Shown here one piece after another: positions 26,645-35,718 of a stretch of 57,613 nt of DNA. This DNA comes from Marinilabiliales bacterium (lineage in GTDB: Bacteria > Bacteroidota > Bacteroidia > Bacteroidales > F082). Position 1 is the stretch's first letter, and the number at the start of each line of letters is the position of its first letter. Position numbers and translations under genes: made by a program. Location: contig PKTD01000278.1 in the NCBI GenBank assembly GCA_002869315.1, positions 1 through 57,613 of the forward strand, written 5' to 3'. Under the pieces are notes generated by a model, which worked only from the letters and a program-made list of their open reading frames with translations, searched no databases and was not told where the DNA came from.

Positions 26645-27613
26645 ATGAAAACTGATAACACAATATATCTGGCACCATTTCAAGGAGTTACAACCTTTAC
26701 TTACCGTGATATCTATACTAGATATTTTAAAGGAGTTGATAAGTTGTTTACTCCTTTTTTTACTTCTGTGCATAAAACTAAAAGCCTTGGTAAAAGAGGA
26801 GTTGACTTAAATTTTATAAATCAGAATAAAATAGAAGTAGTACCTCAAATATTATCCAAAGATCCTGAAGAAATATTGAGATTTGCCGAATTTTGCAGCC
26901 ATAAAGGGTTTAAAGAAATAAACTGGAATTTAGGATGTCCCTATCCAAGGGTCGCCAATAAAAAGAGAGGCTCAGGATTACTTCCTTACCCTCAGGAAAT
27001 CCATAAGATATTAGACCATATCGAAGATAGTTTTCAAATCAAATTTTCTATAAAATGTCGATTAGGCTATTTTTCTGAAGAAGAAATTTTTCCTTTGCTG
27101 GATGTATTTAATAATCATAATATCTATGAGTTGACCATTCATGCCCGAATTGGAAAACAATTGTACCAGGGAGATGTTAAAACAGAAGTTTTTGAAAAAG
27201 TAATTGATAAGTGTAAAATTCCTCTTGTTTATAATGGGGATATTTTTACAAAACAGGATTTTGATGATTTTCAATCCGATTTTAAAACAGTCGATAAATG
27301 GATGATAGGCAGAGGTCTCCTAAGAAATCCGTTTCTGCCTGCTATTATTAAAGGCTATGAAGTTCCTGATATTGAAGAGCAAAAGGCCTACATTTATAAG
27401 TTTGTTACGGACTTATATTTGGCATATTCAAAAAAAATGAACGGACAAGCACATGTTATAAATGTTATGAAGGAATATTGGAGTTTTCTTTCGTATTCGT
27501 TTGATAATCAACAAAAAGTGTTTAATCTAATTAAGAAAACGAAATCTCCTGAAGAATATGAAAATGCTGTAGCAAGAGTTTTTGATTTGTATGGGTGGGT
27601 GGCTGAATTATAA
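26645..27613 (+). CDS. tRNA-dihydrouridine synthase
   Basis: An FMN enzyme that reduces uridines in tRNA D-loops. It shows LAPFQGVTTFTYR near the start, the catalytic-Cys region NWNLGCPYPRVANKKRGSG near residue 100, KCRLGY near 137, HAR near 163 and GDIF/IGRGLLRNP near 195-220. 322 residues from ATG 26645. The open frame starts earlier at 26591, but the promoter box at 26629-26636 lies in that extension. Confidence 0.93.
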   Translation: MKTDNTIYLAPFQGVTTFTYRDIYTRYFKGVDKLFTPFFTSVHKTKSLGKRGVDLNFINQNKIEVVPQILSKDPEEILRFAEFCSHKGFKEINWNLGCPYPRVANKKRGSGLLPYPQEIHKILDHIEDSFQIKFSIKCRLGYFSEEEIFPLLDVFNNHNIYELTIHARIGKQLYQGDVKTEVFEKVIDKCKIPLVYNGDIFTKQDFDDFQSDFKTVDKWMIGRGLLRNPFLPAIIKGYEVPDIEEQKAYIYKFVTDLYLAYSKKMNGQAHVINVMKEYWSFLSYSFDNQQKVFNLIKKTKSPEEYENAVARVFDLYGWVAEL

Positions 27614-27624
27614 AAGCTAACATT

Positions 27625-28098
27625 TTATTTTTTTAGCCAGAAAAACTGCTCTTTATTGCCTCTAATATTTGAAATACATATATGTAAAAGTGTATCATTT
27701 TTCACTTCGTAATTAATTATAGATGGAAATTCATTTTCAGGGTTTATAAAAGTCCATTTTGCTTTTTTTGCTTTTTCTAACTTAAAATCAGTGGATTTCC
27801 CCGACTTCAGAAATACAGAATAATAAACTGAATCGTTTTTAATTTTGATCGATAATCTTTCATAGAAAGAGGTGTCCTGATTATTTAAACTATAACCTTC
27901 ACCTTTTAGTTCATTTTCATTAATTCGACTCCAGTTTTCATTAAAGGCAATGCCTTTATAAGATTTCCATTTTCCTTCAAGCAATTTTAAGTCCTGCATA
28001 CTCTCCTTAGCTGTAGGTTTATAGCAGGAACTAAACATTACAATTAATATGCTTATAGCTATTAACTTTATATATTTTAACTTCTTTGTAGATTTCAT
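27625..28098 (-). CDS. DUF6265-like lipoprotein
   Basis: 157 residues with a lipoprotein signal (lipobox FSSC, about Cys25). LKLLEGKWKSY near residue 37, ENWSRINENELKGEGY and FYERLSIKI follow the pattern of the DUF6265 lipocalin-like domain, recognised from memory. It converges on the dihydrouridine synthase. Function unknown. Confidence 0.65.
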   Translation of the reverse strand: MKSTKKLKYIKLIAISILIVMFSSCYKPTAKESMQDLKLLEGKWKSYKGIAFNENWSRINENELKGEGYSLNNQDTSFYERLSIKIKNDSVYYSVFLKSGKSTDFKLEKAKKAKWTFINPENEFPSIINYEVKNDTLLHICISNIRGNKEQFFWLKK

Positions 28099-28128
28099 AA
28101 AAATGATTTACAATCAAATAATTGCAGA

Positions 28129-28136
28129 CAAAGATA
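28129..28136 (-). promoter_or_regulatory. -7 promoter element for lipoprotein gene
   Basis: TAtcTTTG on the minus strand is an exact match ending 30 bases before the ATG at 28098. Confidence 0.55.
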
Positions 28137-28197
28137 AAATTAGTTATTTTTACATGACCACTTTGAAAAAATTTGAATAAACACCAAAATAATTAAT

Positions 28198-29829
28198 ATG
28201 AAAACTTATAGGAAACTTACATTGCCATTTTTATTTTTGATAATTTTTATACCGAATGTAATTAACGCACAGTCCATCGACTGGGTTAGAAATTCTGGTG
28301 GAGAATCAAGTGATCAGGCCTATTGCATAAGTTCTGATAACGATGGAAATGTTTATATGAGCGGTTGGTTTTCAGGAAACGCTTATTTTGGTGATTTTGT
28401 TTTGAGCAGTGAAGGAGGCAAAGACATTTTCATTGCAAAATATAATAGTAGTGGCGAGATATTATGGGTGAAAAAAGCCTGGGGGGCTGGTGATGATGTG
28501 ACCGCTGGTATTACAACCGACTGGGATGGGTTTCCTATAATTACCGGGTGGTTCCAAGAGGCTTTGCATTTTGGAGATTTTGTAGTAGAAAGCAATGGAA
28601 GCTACGATATGTTTGTAGCCAGATATAATGCTGAGGGAGATGTAATATGGGCCAAAAGTGCAGGTGGAGAAGGAGATGATTATGGTAACCGGTTAACAAC
28701 TAATGCTGAACATGATGTTTTAGTTGCAGGTAGTTTTCGCTATACAGCAAATTTTGGAGATGACAATGCAATTATAAGTGAAGGTAATAGAGATATTTTT
28801 ATTGCAAATTATTCAAATTCAGGCAATCTTCATTGGGTGAAAAAGGCTGGTGGTGTTGGAGAAGACAGAGCATACAGCATAGTTAGCGATGAAAACAATG
28901 GAGATATTTATTTCACAGGAATGTTTAATGGTAAAGCAAATTTTGGAGATAATTTTATTGAATGTACATCCATTGTAGGTTCTTTTGTGGCTCGTATGGA
29001 TGCAGCCGGAAATTTTCTATGGGCCAAAAAAGGAATTGGGGGAGCTAATGATTATGCAAGAGGTTTTGGAATTGGACTTGATGCAGAATCACACATATAT
29101 TCAAATGGCACATATTCGGGCAAGTTGATTTACGCTGATAATGTGGTAGAATCCTCAGGAGGTCAATTTGACTTTGATACATATACTCTAAAGATGAATC
29201 AGAGTGGTGAAGTTTTATGGCTAAAGACAGGTGGTGGATATGGAATGGATCAGGGAAGGGATTTGTTTACAAAAAGTAACGGTTTAACATTCACAACTGG
29301 TTTCTTTTCGGGAAATGCAGCTTTTGGAGATATTACATTAGAAAGTACAGGTAAAGCAGATGTTTTTATTGTTGCGTACAATAGTGCCGGAGCCATAGAA
29401 TTTGCAGAAAAGTCAGGAGGAAATTTTCTGGATTATGGATATGGTATTTGCGATGGAGCATCGGAACCGTCAAGTCTTTATTTTTGCGGGAATTTCCAGG
29501 AGCAAGCTGCTTTTGGAGATTACAGCATTGAAGGCTGGGGAGGAATGGATATGTTTGTAAGTAAATTGACATATGGAAATAGTTCAGTGAATGAAAATGA
29601 TAAATCAAATATTAGTATTAACCCAAACCCTTCAAATGGAATATTTAAAATATCCTTAAATAGGCTGAGTCCAACTTCCAGAATTAATATTTATACAGTG
29701 GATGGAAAATTGGTCTACACAAAAACAATTTCAGATTTAGAAACAGATTTGTCATTGGATTTAATTCCAGGCACTTATAATTTGCAGTTGTTACCAGAAA
29801 ATCAGAATCATAAAATCATTGTGAAATAG
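28198..29829 (+). CDS. Secreted repeat protein with T9SS sorting domain
   Basis: A signal peptide (about 1-24, ending VINAQ) is followed by seven approximately 50-residue repeats (each with FGD...E..G..D.F.A.Y...G...W.K..GG pattern), as in SBBP-type beta-propellers, and a C-terminal type A T9SS sorting domain from about residue 475 (NPNPSNGIFKI ... PGTYNLQLL). It should be exported by the type IX system and anchored or released at the cell surface. The ligand is unknown. A small gene follows 6 bases later. Confidence 0.85.
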   Translation: MKTYRKLTLPFLFLIIFIPNVINAQSIDWVRNSGGESSDQAYCISSDNDGNVYMSGWFSGNAYFGDFVLSSEGGKDIFIAKYNSSGEILWVKKAWGAGDDVTAGITTDWDGFPIITGWFQEALHFGDFVVESNGSYDMFVARYNAEGDVIWAKSAGGEGDDYGNRLTTNAEHDVLVAGSFRYTANFGDDNAIISEGNRDIFIANYSNSGNLHWVKKAGGVGEDRAYSIVSDENNGDIYFTGMFNGKANFGDNFIECTSIVGSFVARMDAAGNFLWAKKGIGGANDYARGFGIGLDAESHIYSNGTYSGKLIYADNVVESSGGQFDFDTYTLKMNQSGEVLWLKTGGGYGMDQGRDLFTKSNGLTFTTGFFSGNAAFGDITLESTGKADVFIVAYNSAGAIEFAEKSGGNFLDYGYGICDGASEPSSLYFCGNFQEQAAFGDYSIEGWGGMDMFVSKLTYGNSSVNENDKSNISINPNPSNGIFKISLNRLSPTSRINIYTVDGKLVYTKTISDLETDLSLDLIPGTYNLQLLPENQNHKIIVK

Positions 29830-29835
29830 AATACG

Positions 29836-30345
29836 ATGGAAAACAAAAAGGAAATAACAAAATTATTGCAAACGCAATTAGATAATATCGATTCAAAAAA
29901 CTTTAACCTTGAATCCTGGAAAAAGTATAATCACCTTTTACTATCCAGGATATTTGGGTCTGATGATGAGAAAGTTAAGCAGATAGACCTTTTGGAATAT
30001 GAGCATAGTTCATGGTCGTTGAGAGATGCCTCTGGCAATGATTCCTATCTTGGTAAAACCAAAAAACTGGCAAAAGAGATCATTAATGCTTCCATTGATG
30101 AAATTAAAGCCTTTGGTATAAAAAATAAGAACAAGGAAAAAAGCAGTGCTGATGTTGAGCAGATGATTAGTTTTATTTTTGATGAACTAAAAGGGTCTCA
30201 GGTGAAGGAAATAAATAAAATACTCCAAGATGAACTTTCTGATGAAGAGAAAAAGAGACAGGTTTATGAAATAATTACTGAACTGAATGAAAGAACAAAA
30301 GATGAGTTGATTAGTAATATGATTCTCTTTCAATCCAAGATGTAA
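29836..30345 (+). CDS. Helical protein of unknown function
   Basis: 169 residues, all-helical and charged, with no signal peptide or membrane segment. The C-terminal third (QVKEINKILQDELSDEEKKRQVYEIITEL) looks coiled-coil-like. No family was recognised. It starts 6 bases after the T9SS repeat protein, so it is probably on the same transcript, although a cytosolic partner for an exported protein is not expected. Confidence 0.65.
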   Translation: MENKKEITKLLQTQLDNIDSKNFNLESWKKYNHLLLSRIFGSDDEKVKQIDLLEYEHSSWSLRDASGNDSYLGKTKKLAKEIINASIDEIKAFGIKNKNKEKSSADVEQMISFIFDELKGSQVKEINKILQDELSDEEKKRQVYEIITELNERTKDELISNMILFQSKM

Positions 30346-30446
30346 AGGGGATGTGGTTTTTTCGTTAAAGTTTATTAAGAAAGGCGGATAAAAATCACTA
30401 TAATTAATATTTTTATCAATTATTAAATCATTAAATACACACACAT

Positions 30447-30824
30447 ATGAAGATTAACAGATACGTTGATATTTCAACTATTGAAAGAGAAGCAAAAAAG
30501 GACTACATCGACCGTCATTCTCCATTTATCCATTGTGATGATAATGCAAAATCAGGTGAAAAATTTACTGTAAAAGTGAAATTAGGAAATGAGTATACTC
30601 ATCCTGATGACTTTGATCATTATATCGCAAACGTTCAACTTTGGAATAGGGAAACACTTCTCGCAGAAGCAACATTTACTCCTGGAACTCTAGGAAATAA
30701 ACCAGGACATGTGGAAGTAGATTTTAATATCGTTCCTTCCAGAGATATGAAATTGCTTGCAACAGCCTATTGCACTAAACATGGACTATGGCATAGTGAT
30801 GAAAAAGAAGTTTCAGTTAGTTAA
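30447..30824 (+). CDS. Superoxide reductase (neelaredoxin-type, 1Fe)
   Basis: Reduces superoxide to peroxide without making O2, as in anaerobes. The Fe(His)4Cys site ligands are visible: His24 (DRHSP), His52 (HPDD), His58 (DHYI), and Cys109/His112 in YCTKHGLW. There is no N-terminal rubredoxin-like domain. The usual loop EKHxP reads DRHSP, keeping charge but changing the Lys that guides substrate to Arg. Length 125 is normal for this class. A terminator follows. Confidence 0.92.
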   Translation: MKINRYVDISTIEREAKKDYIDRHSPFIHCDDNAKSGEKFTVKVKLGNEYTHPDDFDHYIANVQLWNRETLLAEATFTPGTLGNKPGHVEVDFNIVPSRDMKLLATAYCTKHGLWHSDEKEVSVS

Positions 30825-30848
30825 TTGAAGTAAAATAAAATGATTTGA

Positions 30849-30874
30849 GGAGGTTTTTTTAACCTCCTTTTTTT
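30849..30874 (+). terminator. Intrinsic terminator after superoxide reductase
   Basis: A 7-bp stem GGAGGTT / AACCTCC with a TTTTT loop and seven T after it. Confidence 0.8.
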
Positions 30875-30968
30875 ATTTAAGTTTCAAAATTATTTTAATT
30901 AACATTTAATAGAAGCTAATTATCCTTTAAAAAACTTCTAATAGCAGCACTTTTGTCCTCTAAAGCCC

Positions 30969-31000
30969 ATATAATCAAGCATTAATGATGCTTGTTATAT
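30969..31000 (+). repeat. Stem-loop upstream of ileS
   Basis: ATATAA-T-CAAGCAT pairs with ATGCTTG-TTATAT (13 bp, one bulged T) around a five-base loop. It lies between the terminator and the -7 box at 31038-31045, upstream of the ileS promoter, so it is not part of the ileS leader if that promoter is used. There is no T-run after it. Its role is unknown. Confidence 0.45.
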
Positions 31001-31037
31001 ATAAACATCAAAGTCGGAAATGAATTCGCTTTTTGCT

Positions 31038-31045
31038 TAAATTTG
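31038..31045 (+). promoter_or_regulatory. -7 promoter element for ileS operon
   Basis: TAaaTTTG is an exact match ending 40 bases before the ATG at 31086. Confidence 0.55.
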
Positions 31046-31085
31046 CACCCAATTTTTTTATGATCAATTAAATACAATCTTTTTA

Positions 31086-34000
31086 ATGTCAACAGGATAT
31101 AAAGAATATAAGAACCTTAATTTAACGGGAATTGCAGATGAAGTTCTGAAGTTCTGGGAAGAGAATGATATTTTTAATAAAAGCATGGAATTAAGAAAAG
31201 GAAATGATCATTTCGTTTTCTATGAAGGTCCACCATCGGCAAACGGCGTTCCTGGAATTCATCATGTTATGGCCAGAACTATTAAGGATTTATTTTGTCG
31301 CTATCAAACTCTTAAGGGAAAGTACGTTGAAAGAAAAGCAGGATGGGATACTCACGGACTTCCTGTGGAAATTAGTGTAGAAAAGACTCTTGGAATTACA
31401 AAAGAGGATATTGGCAAAAAAATTACTGTTGAAGAATATAACAAAGCCTGTAGAAAAGAGGTTTTAAAATATAAGGATCTTTGGGATGACCTAACGAAAA
31501 AAGTAGGATACTGGGTCGACCTTGATAACCCCTATATTACTTTCGATAATAAATATATAGAATCGGTTTGGAATTTAATAAAGAAATTGTTCGACAATGA
31601 CTTACTTTATAAAGGATATACCATACAACCTTATTCACCTGCAGCGGGAACGGGTTTAAGTACACATGAATTAAACCAGCCGGGATGTTATAAAGACGTT
31701 ACTGATACCACTGCAGTTGCTCAGTTTAAACTTAAGAAGGAATCAGTTTCTCCCTCAGTTTTGAAAAATGTTGAAGGTGATCTATATATGATAGCATGGA
31801 CAACAACTCCATGGACATTGCCTTCTAATACTGCCTTGGCTGTGGGTGATAAAATTGAATATGTTACCGTAAGAACTTTTAATCCATATACAGGAGAACC
31901 TGTAAATATTATACTAGCTAAAGAACGCCTTAGTGCATATTTCAAAGCCGAAAATGAAAATTTGAGTTTTGAAGATTATAATGCAGGGGATAAAAATATA
32001 CCATACAAAATTATTGGATCTCATCCTGGTTATGAGTTAACTGGAATAGTTTATGAGCAATTGTTTCCATGGGTAAAGCCTATGGGCAAGGCTTTTGAAG
32101 TAATTCCTGGTGATTTTGTTACCACCGAAGATGGAACAGGTATAGTTCACATTGCACCTACTTTTGGTGCGGATGATGACAGAGTAGCCAAAGCCATGGG
32201 AATAGAACCTCTGGTATTACTCGATAAGACTGGCGATCGCAGACCTATGGTTGACCTGAGAGGAAGGTTTTTCAAAATGGAAGACCTGGATGATGATTTT
32301 GTTGAAAAGCATATTGATAAACAACTTTATTCAGAATTTGAAGGCAGGTTTGTAAAAAATGCTTTCGACGAATCTTTAACTGATAAAGATGCTACTCTTG
32401 ACATTGATCTCTCTGTAAGTTTGAAAAAATCAGGATTAGCATTTAAAGTTGAAAAGCACGTCCACAATTATCCACACTGCTGGCGTACTGATAAACCTGT
32501 ACTCTATTATCCATTGGATTCTTGGTTTGTAAGAACTACCAAAATGAAGGACAGGATGATAGAGTTAAACAAAACTATCAACTGGAAGCCAAAAGCAACT
32601 GGCGAAGGAAGGTTTGGCAATTGGCTTGAAAATTTAGTCGACTGGAATCTTTCAAGGTCCCGATTCTGGGGAGTTCCCATTCCAATTTGGGTAACAGAAG
32701 ACAGGACTGAAATAAAAACATTAGGCTCGGCAGAAGAGTTAAAAAAAGAAGTTGAGAAATCACTTGCTGCAGGCTTTATGAAGGATAATCCTATGGAAGA
32801 TTTTGTCCCGGGAGATATGTCTAAAGAAAATTATGAAACATTTGATTTTCATAGGCCTTATGTCGATAAAATTGTATTGGTTTCCGAATCAGGAAAGGCC
32901 ATGTATAGAGAGCCATCATTAATAGATGTATGGTTCGATTCAGGTTCTATGCCATATGCACAATTCCATTATCCATTTGAAAATAAGGAAACATTTGAAA
33001 ATAATTTCCCTGCCGATTTTATTGCCGAAGGAGTGGATCAGACCAGAGGTTGGTTTTTTACTCTTCATGCCATAGCAAGCATGCTTTTCGATTCAGTAGC
33101 ATTTAAGAATGTTGTCTCAAACGGATTGGTTCTTGACAAGGCTGGTAACAAAATGTCGAAGCGCCTGGGCAATGGAGTAGACCCATTTGAAACTATTGGT
33201 AAATTTGGCCCAGATGCTACTCGTTGGTATATGATTACCAATTCTCAACCATGGGATAATTTGAAATTTGACATAAATGGTGTTGATGAGGTTCGTAGGA
33301 AATTTTTGGGAACACTTTATAATACCTATGCTTTCTTTGCGCTTTATGCTAATATTGATGGCTTTAAGTATGAAGAAGCAGAGATTCCAGTTAGTGAAAG
33401 AACAGAACTCGATAGATGGATATTATCTGAGTTAAACTCACTTATAAAGGAAGTTGATGATGCTTATTCAAATTATGAACCCACAAGAGCTGGTCGTGCT
33501 ATACAATATTTTGTTACTGAGCACCTTAGTAATTGGTTTGTACGACTTTCAAGAAGAAGGTTCTGGAAAGGTAATTACTCAAAAGATAAGATAGAAGCTT
33601 ACCAAACATTATATCAATGTATGGAGGTAGTTTCCCAACTGACTTCCCCAATAATACCATTTTTTGCCGACCGCTTATTTAGGGATCTTAATAAAGTAAG
33701 TAACAGATATAAGTTTGAATCTGTTCACTTGACTGACTTCCCAGTTGCAGATGAAAGTTTGATCGACAAAGAATTGGAAGATCGTATGGAGTTAGCACAG
33801 AAAATATCATCCATGGTATTATCTTTGCGAAAGAAGAATAATTTAAGGGTAAGACAACCACTTAACAAAATAATGTTACCGGTACTAAACCCAAGGTTTA
33901 TGGATCTGGTAAGAAAAGTGGAAGACCTTATTTTATCAGAAGTTAATGTAAAAGAAATAGAATATCTTACTGAGGATTCCGGAATTTTAGTTAAGAAAAT

Positions 34001-34520
34001 TAAACCTGATTTTAAAGCACTTGGACCAAAGTATGGCAAACTTATGAAGCAAATTGCAGGAGCAATAATGCAATTTTCACAAGATGATATTAAGAAATTG
34101 GAAAAAGATGAATCCATTATCTTAGATATTGCTGATCAGAATGTTGAGATACTAATTAGTGATGTTGAAATAATTACTCAGGATATTCCAGGCTGGAGTG
34201 TCGCAAACCAGGATGATATCACAGTAGCTTTAGATATTACTATCACCGAGGAATTAAAGCAGGAAGGATACGCACGTGAGTTGGTAAACAGAATCCAAAA
34301 TTATAGAAAAGATTCTGGGTATGAAGTAACAGACAGAATAAATATTAGAATTTTAAAATCTGAAAGTACTTACGAGGCCTTTAATTCGTTTAGTGAATAT
34401 ATTTGCGCGGAAACTTTGGCAGACATTGAATTTGTTGAAAATCAGGGCTTAAATAATGCTATAGAATTTGATATAATAGATGATGTTAAAACGGAAGTGG
34501 AGATTGTAAAAATTTCTTGA
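31086..34520 (+). CDS. ileS: Isoleucyl-tRNA synthetase, type 2 with GXHH motif
   Basis: Charges tRNA-Ile. At 1144 residues it is the longer, eukaryote-like IleRS2 form. The class I signature at residues 57-60 is GIHH (31254-31265) instead of HxGH; the KMSKR motif (689-693) is intact. Editing domain in the middle (TTPWTLPSN near 240), anticodon-binding domain after about 750. It opens a probable operon with the DksA-like gene and lspA. Natural IleRS2 enzymes with a GXHH signature have been described as strongly resistant to mupirocin. Confidence 0.95.
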   Translation: MSTGYKEYKNLNLTGIADEVLKFWEENDIFNKSMELRKGNDHFVFYEGPPSANGVPGIHHVMARTIKDLFCRYQTLKGKYVERKAGWDTHGLPVEISVEKTLGITKEDIGKKITVEEYNKACRKEVLKYKDLWDDLTKKVGYWVDLDNPYITFDNKYIESVWNLIKKLFDNDLLYKGYTIQPYSPAAGTGLSTHELNQPGCYKDVTDTTAVAQFKLKKESVSPSVLKNVEGDLYMIAWTTTPWTLPSNTALAVGDKIEYVTVRTFNPYTGEPVNIILAKERLSAYFKAENENLSFEDYNAGDKNIPYKIIGSHPGYELTGIVYEQLFPWVKPMGKAFEVIPGDFVTTEDGTGIVHIAPTFGADDDRVAKAMGIEPLVLLDKTGDRRPMVDLRGRFFKMEDLDDDFVEKHIDKQLYSEFEGRFVKNAFDESLTDKDATLDIDLSVSLKKSGLAFKVEKHVHNYPHCWRTDKPVLYYPLDSWFVRTTKMKDRMIELNKTINWKPKATGEGRFGNWLENLVDWNLSRSRFWGVPIPIWVTEDRTEIKTLGSAEELKKEVEKSLAAGFMKDNPMEDFVPGDMSKENYETFDFHRPYVDKIVLVSESGKAMYREPSLIDVWFDSGSMPYAQFHYPFENKETFENNFPADFIAEGVDQTRGWFFTLHAIASMLFDSVAFKNVVSNGLVLDKAGNKMSKRLGNGVDPFETIGKFGPDATRWYMITNSQPWDNLKFDINGVDEVRRKFLGTLYNTYAFFALYANIDGFKYEEAEIPVSERTELDRWILSELNSLIKEVDDAYSNYEPTRAGRAIQYFVTEHLSNWFVRLSRRRFWKGNYSKDKIEAYQTLYQCMEVVSQLTSPIIPFFADRLFRDLNKVSNRYKFESVHLTDFPVADESLIDKELEDRMELAQKISSMVLSLRKKNNLRVRQPLNKIMLPVLNPRFMDLVRKVEDLILSEVNVKEIEYLTEDSGILVKKIKPDFKALGPKYGKLMKQIAGAIMQFSQDDIKKLEKDESIILDIADQNVEILISDVEIITQDIPGWSVANQDDITVALDITITEELKQEGYARELVNRIQNYRKDSGYEVTDRINIRILKSESTYEAFNSFSEYICAETLADIEFVENQGLNNAIEFDIIDDVKTEVEIVKIS

Positions 34521-34597
34521 TAAAATGATACCGTTTAACTAATAAAAACATGGAAATTTAATTATATTTATCATCTTTTTTTAATATCATTAATAAC

Positions 34598-34604
34598 AGG
34601 AGGG
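34598..34604 (+). promoter_or_regulatory. Strong Shine-Dalgarno sequence
   Basis: AGGAGGG lies 4 bases before the ATG at 34609 (AGGAGG to ATG spacing of 5). It is the clearest Shine-Dalgarno in the window, where most genes have only A-rich leaders. Confidence 0.75.
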
Positions 34605-34608
34605 AATT

Positions 34609-35019
34609 ATGAACGAGAATGCAAATGATAGAATAAAAACTAAATATTCTGATGAAGAATTGCAGGAATTTAGGGAAATAATCGAAAAGAAATTAAAATC
34701 AGCTAGAGAAGATCTCGAACTACTTGTTGAAGCATATACAAATAAAAGTGATCATGGTACAAATGATACCTCACCAACTTTTAAGGTACTTGAAGAAGGA
34801 CAACAAGTTTTGTCAAAAGAGGAAAATAGCAATTTGGCTTCCCGACAGATGAGGTTTATTCAAAACTTGGAAAATGCCTTGGTTAGAATTGAGAATAAAA
34901 CCTATGGTATTTGTCGTGTTACTGGTAAGTTGATTAGTAAAGAGCGACTTAGAGCAGTGCCGCATGCTACTCTTAGTATAGAGGCAAAAAACAATCAGGC
35001 AAAGCAGAAACGCATTTAA
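34609..35019 (+). CDS. DksA/TraR-like protein without the zinc cysteines
   Basis: 136 residues. The N-terminal helices form a coiled coil (about 15-100) like DksA, and the C-terminal finger region GICRVTGKLISKERLRAVPHA keeps the family shape but has only one of the four zinc cysteines. Such proteins could bind RNA polymerase in its secondary channel; effect on transcription is not known here. Set between ileS and lspA, with a strong SD. Confidence 0.87.
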   Translation: MNENANDRIKTKYSDEELQEFREIIEKKLKSAREDLELLVEAYTNKSDHGTNDTSPTFKVLEEGQQVLSKEENSNLASRQMRFIQNLENALVRIENKTYGICRVTGKLISKERLRAVPHATLSIEAKNNQAKQKRI

Positions 35020-35031
35020 TAACAACTTTTT

Positions 35032-35646
35032 TTGAAAAAAGCTGCATTAATAATTTTTTTAGTACTTATTCTGGATCAGACATTAAAGATCTGGATTAAG
35101 TTACATATGACCATTGGTGAGGAAATACCTGTTCTGGGAAATTGGTTTAATCTTTATTTTACCGAAAATAATGGAATGGCCTTCGGTATGGAATTTGGAG
35201 GAGAATGGGGAAAATTATCTCTAAGTATTTTCCGAATTTTTGCTGTAATTGCCATTTTTGTATATCTGTTAATTATTAGTAAAAGAAAAGCAAACGGAGG
35301 TTTAATATTTGCAGTATCTATGATTTTTGCCGGAGCAATTGGAAATATTATAGATAGTGTTTTTTATGGTTTGATATTTACCTCAAGTTCCTATCACACA
35401 GTTGCTGAATTAACAACTTTTGGACAAGGATATTCTAGTTTTTTGCATGGTAAAGTAGTGGATATGCTATACTTCCCGATAATAAATTTACAACAATCCG
35501 ACGCGCCTTCATGGATCCCTTCATTCCTTTTTGGCTATGATGATCATTTTGTGTTTTTTCGACCCATTTTTAATATCGCCGACTCAGCAATCACTACAGG
35601 TGTCTCATGGCTTCTCATATTTGAAAGAAAGAATCTGAAACTATAA
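35032..35646 (+). CDS. lspA: Lipoprotein signal peptidase (signal peptidase II)
   Basis: Cleaves signal peptides from prolipoproteins in the inner membrane. It has about four membrane helices and the family blocks: DQTLKIWIK near 15, ENNGMAFG near 44, GAIGNIIDS near 103 and VVDMLYFP near 143 (first catalytic Asp), FNIADSAITTG near 184 (second catalytic Asp). The start is TTG at 35032, 12 bases after the DksA-like gene. At 204 residues it is longer than proteobacterial LspA, as is usual in Bacteroidetes. Confidence 0.93.
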   Translation: MKKAALIIFLVLILDQTLKIWIKLHMTIGEEIPVLGNWFNLYFTENNGMAFGMEFGGEWGKLSLSIFRIFAVIAIFVYLLIISKRKANGGLIFAVSMIFAGAIGNIIDSVFYGLIFTSSSYHTVAELTTFGQGYSSFLHGKVVDMLYFPIINLQQSDAPSWIPSFLFGYDDHFVFFRPIFNIADSAITTGVSWLLIFERKNLKL

Positions 35647-35690
35647 TATCTTTCATTTATTTCATAAAAATTAATATAGGGCAATTATTG

Positions 35691-35698
35691 TATTTTTG
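35691..35698 (+). promoter_or_regulatory. -7 promoter element for U32 gene
   Basis: TAttTTTG is an exact match ending 20 bases before the ATG at 35719. Confidence 0.6.
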
Positions 35699-35718
35699 CT
35701 CGAAAATTGCATAATCAA

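Noticed and set aside
29366-29608. 80-residue minus-strand open frame inside the T9SS repeat protein
   Set aside because: It is antisense to repeat sequence, matches nothing and has no promoter box.
30401-30440. AT-rich dyad ATAATT/AATTAT before superoxide reductase as an operator
   Set aside because: Six A-T pairs around 12 bases are expected by chance in this AT-rich leader.
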